Shown piece by piece: positions 43,555 through 53,104 of a DNA stretch of 64,000 nt. Every line of letters begins with the position of its first letter. Position 1 is the stretch's first letter. Both the position numbers and the translations under genes were made by a program. The stretch covers positions 124,001-188,000 of the forward strand of contig NZ_JBLUWW010000001.1 of assembly GCF_048323655.1 (NCBI RefSeq). The letters run 5' to 3'. The notes beneath the pieces are model-generated. The model saw nothing but the letters and a program-made list of their open reading frames with translations. It ran no database searches and was not told where the DNA came from. This DNA comes from Salinimicrobium soli (lineage in GTDB: Bacteria; Bacteroidota; Bacteroidia; Flavobacteriales; Flavobacteriaceae).

Positions 43555-43935
43555 CTAGCGTAAATTTTCCTGCTTTGCAAGAAGTTTTTGAATTCGTTTA
43601 AGCAGGACGGGCGGGCTGAACGGTTTTGTCACAAACTCATCTGCTCCCAGATCCAGTACCTCCAGTTCTGTAGATTCTACGCCCGAAGAAGTGAGCACGA
43701 TCACCGGGACCTCATCTTTAAACTTTTTGCGCACTACTCCAATTACCTGTTGCCCCGCTGCAAATGGCAGGTTAAGATCAGTGATCACCAGGTCGATCCC
43801 GGGGTCAACGGAATTTATATGGTCGATGGCATCAGTTCCATTGTCAAAGGAAGTAACGGTGTATTTGTTGGAAGTTAAAAAGAAGGCGAGTGATCTGCGA
43901 AGCATCTCATCGTCTTCCACAAGTAGGATGTTCAT
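43555..43935 (-). CDS. Response regulator, receiver domain only
   Basis: 126 residues: LLVEDDEML acidic pair, phosphoacceptor in LVITDLNLPFA, VLTSSG switch and FVTKPFSP lysine. No output domain. Directly after the hybrid kinase gene (0 bp gap), and before the HEAT-like gene. Confidence 0.92.
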   Translation of the reverse strand: MNILLVEDDEMLRRSLAFFLTSNKYTVTSFDNGTDAIDHINSVDPGIDLVITDLNLPFAAGQQVIGVVRKKFKDEVPVIVLTSSGVESTELEVLDLGADEFVTKPFSPPVLLKRIQKLLAKQENLR

Positions 43936-46383
43936 TTAGGGGACTTTTATTTCTTTTCGAATATAAGAATACAGATTATTTAATTGCCTTTCGAGTCGGT
44001 TTAAATTATCACCGATCTCTTCGCGGTCAAACTGCTCAAGGCTTTCCAAATTGTGAAGCAGCGATAGATCTGCACCTACAATTCCAAAAGAAGCTTTCAT
44101 CTTGTGGGCCGTTGCTTTTACTTCTGAAAGATCTTCCTTTTCAAAGGCTGTTTTGAGGTGGTTGTGCATTTCTGCCGACTTGACCAGAAACAACCCGATC
44201 ATCTCCTGCTGAAAAGCTTCGTCTCCTCCAGAGAAATCTTCCAAATAGGCCATTGAAAATACCGGCTTCTCTTCGGAAGAAGCTACAACCTCTTCAGAAA
44301 ATATCCTTCCTGGAACCCATTTTTGGATCACCTGCAACAGCTCGTTCTTGGTAAAGGGTTTGGAGAGATAATCATTCATCCCCGCTGCAAAACATCTTTC
44401 GCGCTCCACTAGCATAAAGTTAGCCGTTAGGGCCACCACCGGCACCTTTGATCCAAATTTCTGCCTGATTTCACGGGTAGTTTGAAACCCGTCTTTTTCA
44501 GGCATCTGAAGATCCATCAGCACGAGGTCGTAATCAAGGGCTGCAAAATACTCCAGTCCTTTTCTTCCATTCTCGGCGATATCAACGGTATATCCTTTTT
44601 CAGAAAGCAGTACCCTCACAAGCCGCTGATTGAGTTCGTTGTCTTCGCACAGCAGAATTCTTCCGAAGCAATTTTCATCAAGCTGTTCTGCATTCCCGGG
44701 AGCATCTTTCTCCACAATCTCAGCCTTTCTATACGGAATGGTAAAGGAAAAAACCGAACCTTTGCCGGGCTCACTGGCAACTTCCATGCTTCCCTCTTGC
44801 TTTTCCACCAGTTGCCGGGAAATATTCAGACCCAGTCCCGTGCCCCCGTATTTGCGGGAAATTCCTTCATCTGCCTGCGAAAAACGCTGGAAAATAGTCT
44901 CTAACTTATCCTTCGGAATTCCGGTTCCGGAATCTTTTACCTTAAACTCCACATAATACACTCCGTGCAACTCTTTCTTCACCGCCACCTCCAGTTCTAC
45001 CCGGCCTTTTTCGGTAAATTTAATGGCGTTGCCCACCAAATTGATGAGGATTTGTGAGAGACGGTTGCGGTCTCCCATTAAATGCCCGGGAACCTCCGGA
45101 CCGAAATTAAGATCCAGCCCAATATTCTTTTCCTGGGCTTTTAAATGCAGGATGGAAAACACATTTTCGACAACCTCAGCCGGACTGAAGGGAGCTGAGT
45201 CCATTTGAATAAGACCCGCGTCTATTTTCGAAAGGTCCAGGATGTCATTGACCAGAAACAGCAGGTTGTCTCCCGCAGTTTTTACAGATCGCAAATAAGA
45301 CAACTTGGATTCCTCCTGCTCCTCTTCCAGGAGCAGCCCCGTGAATCCCAGGATCGCATGGATAGGGGTACGAATCTCATGACTTACATTGGCTATAAAA
45401 TTGTCTTTTTGAACATTCAAAGATTCGGCTGCTTCCTTGGCTTTTTGGAGCGTCTGCGCCGCTTCTATTTCGCTGGTGATATCCTGTGCGATCTTGATCA
45501 CCTTCACCACTTCCTGCTCCAGGTTTAGAATAGGATTGTAGGTAGCCTGATACCAAATATCAGAACCGTTCTTATGGCGGCGCCTGTAGCGGCCTCCCTT
45601 GAATTTACCTTTTTCAAGGTCGTTCCAAAAACCTGTATTCAGGATCCTTTCCTCTTCAAAAATGAGTATTTCGTGTGATTTTCCGCGCAACTCCTTTTCA
45701 TCATAACCCATGACATTCAGAAAGATCTCATTTGCCTGCAGGATCTCGCCCTGAGGGGAGAATTCCACTACAGAATTGGAAAGTTTAATTGCTGCCAGTA
45801 AGTGGTTATATTCAGCTTCCTTCTGCTTGAAGCTTCTTTGGGCAGCTTCAATTTTCTTATTGAGTACCTGCTCCAGCTCGGTTGATAGTTGCCTGTTCTT
45901 TTTGCGACTTTCAATGAGATACATTACCTGCTTTGAAAGCAGGTCGAGGGCCTCTTTTTGACTTTCAGAAAGCTTGCGTGGCTTATTATCTGCCACACAC
46001 ACGGTACCAATATTATATCCGTTTGATGCTGTCAAAGGGATCCCCGCATAAAAACGAATGCCATTATCCTGGGTCACAAAAGGACTGTTCTTCACCCGCT
46101 CATCGAGCGTGGCATCCGGGATTTCAAGAAGACTGCTCTGCCGGATGGTGTACTGGCAAAATGTCTCCTCCCTAATCACCTCATTGTCTTCCATTCCCAC
46201 TTTGGCTTTGAACCACTGGCGATTGTGATCCATCATTGAGATGAGAGCTACGGGCGTTTCACAGATAATAGAGATCATCCGTGCAATATTATCGAAATCC
46301 TCTTCTGGAGGAGTGTCAAGAATATTATAGGATAAAAGGGTTTTCAGCCTTTCGATCTCCTGTTGTTCGGGGGAATTATTCAT
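43936..46383 (-). CDS. Hybrid sensor histidine kinase (GAF-PAS-HisKA-HATPase-REC-HPt)
   Basis: 815 residues from ATG 46383; the frame extends to 46443 but the added residues are unlike the family. GAF domain at about 20-170 (FDNIARMISIICETPVALISM), PAS at about 215-335, HisKA with SHEIRTPIHAILGF, HATPase with NLVGNAIKFT, DSGTGIPKD and YGGTGLGLNI, receiver with LLCEDN, LMDLQMPEKDG and YLSKPF, and a C-terminal HPt with ATAHKMKASFG. No membrane segment: a cytosolic sensor. A full phosphorelay could pass to the receiver protein encoded next. Confidence 0.93.
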   Translation of the reverse strand: MNNSPEQQEIERLKTLLSYNILDTPPEEDFDNIARMISIICETPVALISMMDHNRQWFKAKVGMEDNEVIREETFCQYTIRQSSLLEIPDATLDERVKNSPFVTQDNGIRFYAGIPLTASNGYNIGTVCVADNKPRKLSESQKEALDLLSKQVMYLIESRKKNRQLSTELEQVLNKKIEAAQRSFKQKEAEYNHLLAAIKLSNSVVEFSPQGEILQANEIFLNVMGYDEKELRGKSHEILIFEEERILNTGFWNDLEKGKFKGGRYRRRHKNGSDIWYQATYNPILNLEQEVVKVIKIAQDITSEIEAAQTLQKAKEAAESLNVQKDNFIANVSHEIRTPIHAILGFTGLLLEEEQEESKLSYLRSVKTAGDNLLFLVNDILDLSKIDAGLIQMDSAPFSPAEVVENVFSILHLKAQEKNIGLDLNFGPEVPGHLMGDRNRLSQILINLVGNAIKFTEKGRVELEVAVKKELHGVYYVEFKVKDSGTGIPKDKLETIFQRFSQADEGISRKYGGTGLGLNISRQLVEKQEGSMEVASEPGKGSVFSFTIPYRKAEIVEKDAPGNAEQLDENCFGRILLCEDNELNQRLVRVLLSEKGYTVDIAENGRKGLEYFAALDYDLVLMDLQMPEKDGFQTTREIRQKFGSKVPVVALTANFMLVERERCFAAGMNDYLSKPFTKNELLQVIQKWVPGRIFSEEVVASSEEKPVFSMAYLEDFSGGDEAFQQEMIGLFLVKSAEMHNHLKTAFEKEDLSEVKATAHKMKASFGIVGADLSLLHNLESLEQFDREEIGDNLNRLERQLNNLYSYIRKEIKVP

Positions 46384-46505
46384 GGCGGCAAAAGTAATTA
46401 AAAAATGATGCCATGGTCCTGCGGAAATGTTATAATTCAGCAAGTTAAAAATGGAGGCATGTTAAAATCTTCAGGAGAGAAAATTGGATAAGCCCCGGCA
46501 AAAGA

Positions 46506-46530
46506 AAAGCTCCGGTTGGGAGCTTTTTTA
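46506..46530. terminator. Hairpin with T runs
   Basis: AAAGCTCC-GGTT-GGGAGCTTT followed by TTTTA on the plus strand and by TTTTCTTTT on the minus strand. Second hairpin after the DUF5723 gene. Confidence 0.6.
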
Positions 46531-46602
46531 AGATTATTGGGAAGAACTGACCACTCTTTATATTTCATAACTATGGTGTGACTGATCCATTACTGTCCGA
46601 AT

Positions 46603-46632
46603 AAAAAAGCCCTTCCAAAAAGGGCTTTTTTA
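46603..46632 (-). terminator. Terminator of the DUF5723 gene
   Basis: AAAAAAGCCCTT-(CCAAA)-AAGGGCTTTTTT, 33 bp after the stop codon at 46665; symmetrical A/T tails make it usable in both directions. Confidence 0.85.
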
Positions 46633-46664
46633 AAGTAAAGGAACGGCTAATCACTCTCTACATT

Positions 46665-47987
46665 CTATCGGTAAATTGGGATCTTAAGTCCCGCATAAAT
46701 ATCTGTTGTTTTTGCTGAATCCCCCAGAACATTGGAGATCAAAGAACCTGACCCCACCATTAAAGGACCTAATCTAAAGCCAGCCCCCATGGCAAGTCCA
46801 TCATATTGTCGCATACTTACCGGCAGATAGAAACTGAACCATTTAGACTCAAAACGCGGTGTAGCGGCCACAGTATTGATGATCCTGTTGGCATGTTCTG
46901 CATCTGCACTTACTAAAGAGAGATTTCCCTGCACACTTACGTAAAAATGTTTACTGATGTTATAGTCTCCCATTACATGCAGGGCCGTAGGTAAACTGAT
47001 TTTAGTGTCTTTCATTTCTTCAGTCCCTTCATATTCCTGCTCCAGCACAGTCCTGAAACCTTCTTGATCAAACCTGTTTGCATCTACCGTTTCGTCCAGG
47101 TCATAAGTAGTTACAGTACTTTCGTAAGAAATACTTCCAAGATCAGTGACCGAAAGTCCCAACCTGAATTTGTAGTCACTGTGGCCTTTTTCTTCCTCCA
47201 ACCCGTTATCCGGACGATATTCATAGGTCATTCCGAAATCTGCACCAAATCCGGAAGTAAGGTCATTGAAATCTATGTCATCACTATCAAAACCAACTGC
47301 ACCTCCATAGCTAAGGGTTCCGGAAGTAGTAAGCAGCTCAGTTTGCGCTTCATACTGCCCCGTCGCCTGCGGACTGTGAATAAATGTTGCACCAGCTCCC
47401 TGCAGATATTTAACGGTAAGACCCGCTTTCAGGAAATTAGAATCGGTATCCATCAGGATTCGTCCATAAGTAAGACCCAGTTCTCCCCAGGCGTGAACAG
47501 TGCTGCTGAAATCCTTCAATTCAAAGCTGTAGTCTTCTTCAGAATTAAATCCGTCTTCCATATCTTCATAGATCATCCCATTGACATTGTTAAAGTTGAG
47601 GAAGGTTCGCACCCTGGTAGTCACGGCTAAACTGCTTTTGGGATTCAGGTTGAACATAAAGGAAGGTCCCAAAACATCAACATTTAAAAAGAACTGGTTC
47701 TGATTAGTTGCCGAAGTCTTAATACTGTTGCCAAAACTGAAACCGTCTTCACTTTCCAGCGCGGCATTCAGGTCGATAGAATAATAATCACTCCCAAGAA
47801 AGGAGCTCATGGAAAACAAGTTAATATCGGTCCTGAAATTAGAATCCACCACGGCTGATGGATTGATGATTACCCCGTTGACTCCACTGTAGTTATCCAT
47901 TGTTAACCCCACAAAATTCTGTGCGGAGACAATAGAGGTGAAGAAAAAGATAAATGCCGGAAGAAGATGGCGTAGTTTTATTTTCAT
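46665..47987 (-). CDS. DUF5723 family outer-membrane protein
   Basis: 440 residues, signal peptide ending in TSIVSAQ. The N-terminal block FVGLTMDNYSGVNGVIINPSAV is the DUF5723 signature; the remainder is strand-rich with a barrel-like end (DIYAGLKIPIYR). Likely a PorV/FadL-like outer-membrane barrel of Bacteroidota; function unknown. Confidence 0.85.
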   Translation of the reverse strand: MKIKLRHLLPAFIFFFTSIVSAQNFVGLTMDNYSGVNGVIINPSAVVDSNFRTDINLFSMSSFLGSDYYSIDLNAALESEDGFSFGNSIKTSATNQNQFFLNVDVLGPSFMFNLNPKSSLAVTTRVRTFLNFNNVNGMIYEDMEDGFNSEEDYSFELKDFSSTVHAWGELGLTYGRILMDTDSNFLKAGLTVKYLQGAGATFIHSPQATGQYEAQTELLTTSGTLSYGGAVGFDSDDIDFNDLTSGFGADFGMTYEYRPDNGLEEEKGHSDYKFRLGLSVTDLGSISYESTVTTYDLDETVDANRFDQEGFRTVLEQEYEGTEEMKDTKISLPTALHVMGDYNISKHFYVSVQGNLSLVSADAEHANRIINTVAATPRFESKWFSFYLPVSMRQYDGLAMGAGFRLGPLMVGSGSLISNVLGDSAKTTDIYAGLKIPIYR

Positions 47988-48177
47988 ATGATTTTGATTT
48001 TAAGGGACAAACATATCCTAATTAAAGCAGATTTGAAATACCCATTTGTGGGTATTTTCTCTCTTTAGAAAAATGTTTTAAAAACTAAGTGATTTTTGAA
48101 AATGAAGAGGTCTTTACAGCAGGATTATTAAAACCTTCCAGGATTTTTGTTTTTAACGAAAAGCATCATATTAAACC

Positions 48178-49521
48178 CTAGGGTTCCGAAGAGATCAGCA
48201 GGAACTCTGTTTGCCTGCCATTCACATAACGAAAGCCTTCTTCACCCCAATAACCGGATTCTTCGAGCATGATACGAATATCTTTTTCCCATTCAGGAAT
48301 ATTCACCGTAGTATTGAGTTCGATAGCGTACACCGTCCGGGGAAATAAAGGATAATCTCCCGTTCCCGTAACTCCGCCCTGAGAATCCCACATTCCAATA
48401 GTAGGACCAGAGGAATGTCCGTAGGTTCCAAGTGGATGTGAATAGATCGCCGGTTGAAGGCCTTCGTCTTTTGCCTCTTTTAATGAGGCGGCGAGAATTT
48501 CATTCCCACTGCTGCCGGTTTTGAAATTAGAGGTTAAAATGTCCTGTAACCTGTTCCCCTTTTTCAATGCCTGCTGAAGAAATACCGGGGCACTGCTTTC
48601 TCCCGGTTTGAGAACATAGGCGTGCTGCTGGCAATCTGTGTTGAGTCGGAGATATGTTATCCCGAAATCACAGTGGAGGAGATCTCCCGGAAGGATCACT
48701 TTATCCCCATAACCTGAAGAAAAGGCATCAATATGATCCTTAAGGCCCTCTTCCTTTCTCTGAATGTCAATGGTAGGATGGAACCAGGTTTCCAGACCCA
48801 GGTCGGTAACTTTCTGACGCATCCACCACACCACATCGTCAGAAGTGGTTTTTCCGGGGGTGATGACCTTATTACTAAATGCTTCGCCTATTATCTCTTT
48901 GGTGATGGAAACCAGCTCTCTGTAGAGTTCCATCTCCATTTCTGTACGGGTCTCGATCCAACCAATAGCCAGATTTTCTGCGGAAACTACCTTTTTTGAA
49001 TACTCTTCCGGAAGCATTGCCATAAAGGCTTGATAATCGGTTTTGACGATTCCGTCTGCTATATTGAAGTCCTCCGAAAAGTTAAGGCCAATTTGCTCAG
49101 GATTCCTTTCTTTAATTATCTCCAGCAGCGCCTGCCATTGATCTGGCTGAGCCTCGGGGTCCCAGGCTGAAGTAATATTTTCTCCCACATTATATCTGGC
49201 AACAGCCAATCTTTCAATAGTGTCATTTTCCCTGTTCCTGTAAAAAACAAGAATAGTTCTGCGACGGGCATTGAGCCAGGTAGCAGGCAACATGGTTCGC
49301 ATCACAGGATCTTCATTGTATTCCCGGGAAATAAGCACCCACATATCGATCCCGGTCCGATCCATTAATGCCGGTAGCAGATTGCTAAACCTGTCTTCTA
49401 AAACTTTATCAACTATTTGAGCCCGCTCCCTTTCAGAAACGATTTGAGCCTCTACAGGGAGAATAAAAAAATAAGCAAGGAGGATTAGAAGTGTCTTGGG
49501 GGTAGCATTCATTACAGTCAT
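48178..49521 (-). CDS. Secreted M24 family metallopeptidase (Xaa-Pro aminopeptidase-like)
   Basis: 447 residues with signal peptide (LLILLAYFFILPVEAQ); the ATG at 49512 is an equally good start. Creatinase-like N-domain, then the M24 fold with metal ligands: Asp in LLHCDFGITY, Asp in RLNTDCQQHAYVL, His in YGHSSGP, Glu in VYAIELNTTV and a distal Glu in QTEFLL. Predicted periplasmic peptidase; it acts on Xaa-Pro or related peptides by family, untested here. Confidence 0.85.
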   Translation of the reverse strand: MTVMNATPKTLLILLAYFFILPVEAQIVSERERAQIVDKVLEDRFSNLLPALMDRTGIDMWVLISREYNEDPVMRTMLPATWLNARRRTILVFYRNRENDTIERLAVARYNVGENITSAWDPEAQPDQWQALLEIIKERNPEQIGLNFSEDFNIADGIVKTDYQAFMAMLPEEYSKKVVSAENLAIGWIETRTEMEMELYRELVSITKEIIGEAFSNKVITPGKTTSDDVVWWMRQKVTDLGLETWFHPTIDIQRKEEGLKDHIDAFSSGYGDKVILPGDLLHCDFGITYLRLNTDCQQHAYVLKPGESSAPVFLQQALKKGNRLQDILTSNFKTGSSGNEILAASLKEAKDEGLQPAIYSHPLGTYGHSSGPTIGMWDSQGGVTGTGDYPLFPRTVYAIELNTTVNIPEWEKDIRIMLEESGYWGEEGFRYVNGRQTEFLLISSEP

Positions 49522-49634
49522 ATATGTGCGGATTGAGAATTCAAGATACTTAAAAATCCTTTTAACCCAATTAGAAAGAAATAAGAGAAGTAGCAGAAAC
49601 CTTTTTTGAAACTTAAAAGACTTTAAGGTTGTAG

Positions 49635-49775
49635 TTACCCAAAAAAGGAGATAGCAAGAATAAGGAGAGCTGAGACAGCTATGATGACCATACTTATGGT
49701 AAAAATACTTTCCTTAGTGGCTAAGTATTCCTGTTTGAAGTCTTCGTCTTCTTTAGCTAATTGTTTTATTGACAT
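49635..49775 (-). CDS. Small membrane protein (46 residues)
   Basis: Frame from ATG 49775 reads MSIKQLAKEDEDFKQEYLATKE followed by one hydrophobic helix (SIFTISMVIIAVSALLILAISFFG) that ends the protein. A charged amphipathic start plus a C-terminal anchor is typical of small regulatory membrane proteins. It precedes the M24 gene on the same strand (113 bp between them). Confidence 0.55.
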   Translation of the reverse strand: MSIKQLAKEDEDFKQEYLATKESIFTISMVIIAVSALLILAISFFG

Positions 49776-49908
49776 ACCTGAATCAAATATATCTTACTCC
49801 AGCTTCCCGTAAAATACCTCTTTAGTGGTATTTTTTCTATCCTACATCATAAATGATTAGGAGTTGGGATCGTAAGAATAGAGTGATATGTGAAATGCGG
49901 AGCTATGT

Positions 49909-49948
49909 AAAACAAAAAAGCCCTTCCCAAAAGGGAAAAGCTTCTCAT
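49909..49948 (-). repeat. 40-bp direct repeat containing a terminator, copy 1
   Basis: Identical over 40 bp to 51462-51501. On the minus strand it reads AAGCTTTTCCC-TTTT-GGGAAGGGCTT followed by TTTTTTG, a terminator placed 45 bp after the hydrolase stop codon. Confidence 0.85.
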
Positions 49949-49993
49949 CGTTTTTTTTACCAGTATATGGAGATTTTGAGCCTCTTTTTTTTA

Positions 49994-51271
49994 TCAATTC
50001 TTTTGCTGATTCTTAATCTTCTGATATTTGGATTTATATAAATCCTTATCAGGATGATCTTGTTGATCTGCAATATCTGTGGCCTTTTTATATAGGTCTT
50101 CAGCCTTTTTCAAATCTCCAACTGCTACATGAGCATCCCCCAGGCTATCGTAAGGATTGGCTTCATTAGGATATTGCAATGTATTAAGTTTAAAAACCGC
50201 GATGGCTTCTTCCATTTTCCCCGCTCTTAGAAGAGTATACCCCAGGGAATTCAATAATTCTTCATTAAAAATCTTTTCCGGATAGTAGCTTTTCAAATGA
50301 TTGTATTTCTCATACATTCCTTTTTCTCCACTATTTTCAAAAGCAACTATAAGTTGGTTGCCAATTTGAGGGAAGGTGACACGCTTTATAGCTTCAATTA
50401 CGAGATTAGGATCATCTTCATGTACATAATGTGCAGCATGCGATGCAACGACAAGAGTGGCCTCAGTATTATTCTTGATCTTGGCCATAAAATTATTCAA
50501 CCGGATATCTACTGAATGCTCTAACCATTTTTCAATATCGATCTCAACCTCAGGAAAGTCAGGAGGTAGCTCCTGCATTTTTGCAGCGAGAATATACGCA
50601 GTAGGTACATTGATTCCTGGTGAAAAGCGTTCGAGGTCTATGTCATCCTCGGTAAGTTGGGTAATTACTTCGTGTTCCGCCTTAATTCCCGGAGGTGAAT
50701 TTTCATAATATTTCATTAAGGTTTTTTCTATGACATCATATTTGTCCTCGCCCACCCCTAACCTCTGTAAAGCTTTTATTTGAGTAGCTTTATAATTAAT
50801 GATATCAGTCTCATCAACGAAAACCATCCCAACTACCTGATCTGGATATTTTACGGCAAAGGAATTTATTAACGGACCTCCCCATGAATGTCCCACAAGT
50901 ACATACGGAGGCTCTATTTTCAATTCTGAAAGTAATTTGTTCAAATGCTCTGTAATTCTTTCAGGAGTAGGGGGTTCATCCAACATTTCAGATCTGCCAA
51001 TACCGGGACGATCATATAAGAGAACAGGAGCAAAATCTGCAACTTCACGGGCTACGGTATTCCAGTTGTTTAAGGGCGTTCCAGCGCCGCTTTGAAAAAT
51101 TACTACAGGAAGGTTTTCTCTCGTGTCTTGTGGTATTGAAGTCACAACATTTACCGGCTTCCCTTCGATCTCTATCGTCTGATTTTTTAATTCTCTTTTT
51201 TGAGCTGAAGCAGCAAATGAAAGGAATACAGTTAGAAGTATGCCAGTTTTAATCACCCTAATAGCGTTCAT
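49994..51271 (-). CDS. Secreted alpha/beta hydrolase with C-terminal TPR
   Basis: 425 residues. Signal peptide ending LSFAASAQ. Alpha/beta hydrolase fold: oxyanion region IFQSGAGTP, LYDRPGIGRS, nucleophile Ser in VGHSWGG and probable catalytic His in SHAAHYVHEDDP. From about residue 320 two or three TPR units follow (LGYTLLRAGKMEEAIAVFKLN, LGDAHVAVGDLKKAEDLYKKA). Composition is more AT-rich than its neighbours, and it lies between two copies of a 40-bp direct repeat, which suggests acquisition as a unit. Confidence 0.85.
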   Translation of the reverse strand: MNAIRVIKTGILLTVFLSFAASAQKRELKNQTIEIEGKPVNVVTSIPQDTRENLPVVIFQSGAGTPLNNWNTVAREVADFAPVLLYDRPGIGRSEMLDEPPTPERITEHLNKLLSELKIEPPYVLVGHSWGGPLINSFAVKYPDQVVGMVFVDETDIINYKATQIKALQRLGVGEDKYDVIEKTLMKYYENSPPGIKAEHEVITQLTEDDIDLERFSPGINVPTAYILAAKMQELPPDFPEVEIDIEKWLEHSVDIRLNNFMAKIKNNTEATLVVASHAAHYVHEDDPNLVIEAIKRVTFPQIGNQLIVAFENSGEKGMYEKYNHLKSYYPEKIFNEELLNSLGYTLLRAGKMEEAIAVFKLNTLQYPNEANPYDSLGDAHVAVGDLKKAEDLYKKATDIADQQDHPDKDLYKSKYQKIKNQQKN

Positions 51272-51461
51272 AATTAATAAATTATAATGTTAATTAATTA
51301 AGGAGGGAATATTAAAAATAGATAAAATCATAAATCAATACTTATTTTTAACATTTCTATTAGACCAACAGTAATATTATTATGCTGAAGCATGCAAAAG
51401 GGAATCAAAAAGAAAGACAGGACAATTTGAGAAGCAGAAGAGAATGTTCAGAAATGTGTAC

Positions 51462-51501
51462 AAAACAAAAAAGCCCTTCCCAAAAGGGAAAAGCTTCTCA
51501 T
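51462..51501 (-). repeat. 40-bp direct repeat containing a terminator, copy 2
   Basis: Second copy of 49909-49948, located between the tRNA-Asp terminator and the hydrolase gene. The gap 51272-51607 otherwise holds only AT-rich sequence and the tRNA terminator. Confidence 0.85.
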
Positions 51502-51572
51502 TGGTTTACTTCTAAACCCAGGTAAATCAACGATTTACCACAAACAACACAACTAACGTTTACTGCGAAAAA

Positions 51573-51595
51573 AAGCTCCCCGATTAGAGGAGCTT
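51573..51595 (-). terminator. tRNA-Asp terminator
   Basis: On the minus strand AAGCTCCTC-TAATC-GGGGAGCTT followed by TTTTT, 13 bp after the tRNA end. Confidence 0.85.
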
Positions 51596-51607
51596 CTTTG
51601 CAATTTG

Positions 51608-51681
51608 CGGTCTGGACGAGACTCGAACTCGCGACCCCCTGCGTGACAGGCAGGTATTCTAACCAACTGAACTACCAGACC
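51608..51681 (-). tRNA. tRNA-Asp (anticodon GTC)
   Basis: Acceptor stem GGTCTGG/CCAGACC, D-arm with TAGTTCAGTTGGTTAGA, anticodon arm CCTGC-CTGTCAC-GCAGG giving GTC, and T-arm GCGAGTTCGAGTCTCGT. Discriminator G; 3' CCA is not encoded. 74 nt. Confidence 0.97.
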
Positions 51682-51766
51682 GTTGCTTTATTGCGAGGGC
51701 AAATATACAGCAGAATTTCACTTTCACAAACCTTTTTTTAAAATAATTTGAACTCTTTTTCGCCCC

Positions 51767-52696
51767 CTACACAAACTTCTGTCGTTCAATTAAATAGGTG
51801 GTGATAATTTTTTTGAAACTGGCATTTATATCGGCTTCTACATATTTGATCCCATACTGGCCGCATTTCAGTTTTAGGTCTGAGAAGTACTGGTCCACCA
51901 TTTGTCGGTAACTTTCTTTCACATTTGAGGAAAAAAGATCGATCTTTTCACCTGTCTCCACGTCGGTAAAACGACGGGGTTGGTCTCCAAAATCAAACTC
52001 ATACTCTTTTTCCCGATCCATAACATGAAAAAGGATCAGCTCGTGTTTATTGTATTTGAGGTGACGTAAGGCTTCGAAAAGTTTTGCTTCTTCCACATCG
52101 GGCTGGAACATATCAGAAAAGAGAAAAATAAGAGAGCGACGTTTCAACTTTTCTGCGATCTGGTGCAGGTACCGGTAAGTTTCGGTAGCAGCTGTTTTTC
52201 TCTCCTGCCGTACCGTATCTTCCAGCACATTCAGCAACATATGCCGGTGCCGCTCACTGCCTTTTTCAGGAGCATAATACTCGTATTTGTCACTGTAAAT
52301 ACTTAATCCTACTGCATCCCGCTGCTTTTTGAGGATCTGCATCAAACAGGCCGAAGCCAGCACTGAAAATCCTATCTTATTAAGATGTTCGAGATCCTGT
52401 GTTTTTAAGGACGGATAATGCATGGAGGCACTATTGTCTATGATAAGATGACACCTTAAATTAGTTTCTTCTTCATATCGTTTGGTATACAGCTTATCGG
52501 TTTTGGCATACAGCTTCCAGTCAATATGCCTGGTACTTTCGCCATTATTGTAGACTTTATGCTCAGCAAATTCTGCAGAGAAGCCGTGAAACGGACTTTT
52601 GTGCAGGCCTGAAATAAATCCTTCGACCACCTGACTTGCCAACAGGTCAAGATTTGAAAATCCGCCTGCTTTATGTATCTCCTTTTCCAGCTTCAC
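51767..52696 (-). CDS. DUF58 domain (VWA-like) protein
   Basis: 309 residues. Characteristic block ESTRHIDWKLYAKTDKLYTKRYEEE, preceded by GLHKSPFHGFSAEFAEHKVYNNG, and a metal-ion-site-like LIIDNSASM (DxSxS). Usually encoded beside a MoxR ATPase, which is not visible here. Role in the cell envelope or protein assembly is inferred from the family. Confidence 0.9.
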   Translation of the reverse strand: MKLEKEIHKAGGFSNLDLLASQVVEGFISGLHKSPFHGFSAEFAEHKVYNNGESTRHIDWKLYAKTDKLYTKRYEEETNLRCHLIIDNSASMHYPSLKTQDLEHLNKIGFSVLASACLMQILKKQRDAVGLSIYSDKYEYYAPEKGSERHRHMLLNVLEDTVRQERKTAATETYRYLHQIAEKLKRRSLIFLFSDMFQPDVEEAKLFEALRHLKYNKHELILFHVMDREKEYEFDFGDQPRRFTDVETGEKIDLFSSNVKESYRQMVDQYFSDLKLKCGQYGIKYVEADINASFKKIITTYLIERQKFV

Positions 52697-52738
52697 AGCA
52701 ACAATTTTAGCGATAAGTTACAGAATTTTCACCAACAA

Positions 52739-52768
52739 AAAAGCCCGGCTAAAGTAGCCGGGCTTTTT
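52739..52768 (-). terminator. trxA terminator
   Basis: AAAAGCCCGGCTA-CTT-TAGCCGGGCTTTT with T6 on the minus strand, 19 bp after the trxA stop codon. Confidence 0.92.
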
Positions 52769-52786
52769 AATATTCTTATTTGCGTC

Positions 52787-53104
52787 CTATAACAATTGAT
52801 CTAATGCTTCAGCATAAGTGTTCTTTGGAGCAACTCCAACCTGTCTTCCAACTACTTCTCCGTTTTGAAAGATCAATACAGTAGGAATGTTACGCACTCC
52901 GTACTTGGCAGCAAATTCCTGGTTAGCATCAACGTCAAGTTTTCCAACCACTGCTTTACCTTCATATTCTTTACTGATGTCATCGATGATAGGTCCTACC
53001 ATTCGACATGGGCCGCACCATGCTGCCCAAAAATCAACCATTACAGGTTTGTCACTTTTCAATACTTTTTCTTCAAAAGTCGCGTCAGTTATCTCTAAAG
53101 CCAT
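52787..53104 (-). CDS. trxA: Thioredoxin
   Basis: 105 residues, the standard length. Active site WCGPC with Cys30 and Cys33 in DFWAAWCGPCRM, cis-Pro in VRNIPTVLIF, and GQVGVAPK-type end. Cytosolic thiol reductant. Monocistronic, with its own terminator. Confidence 0.95.
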   Translation of the reverse strand: MALEITDATFEEKVLKSDKPVMVDFWAAWCGPCRMVGPIIDDISKEYEGKAVVGKLDVDANQEFAAKYGVRNIPTVLIFQNGEVVGRQVGVAPKNTYAEALDQLL

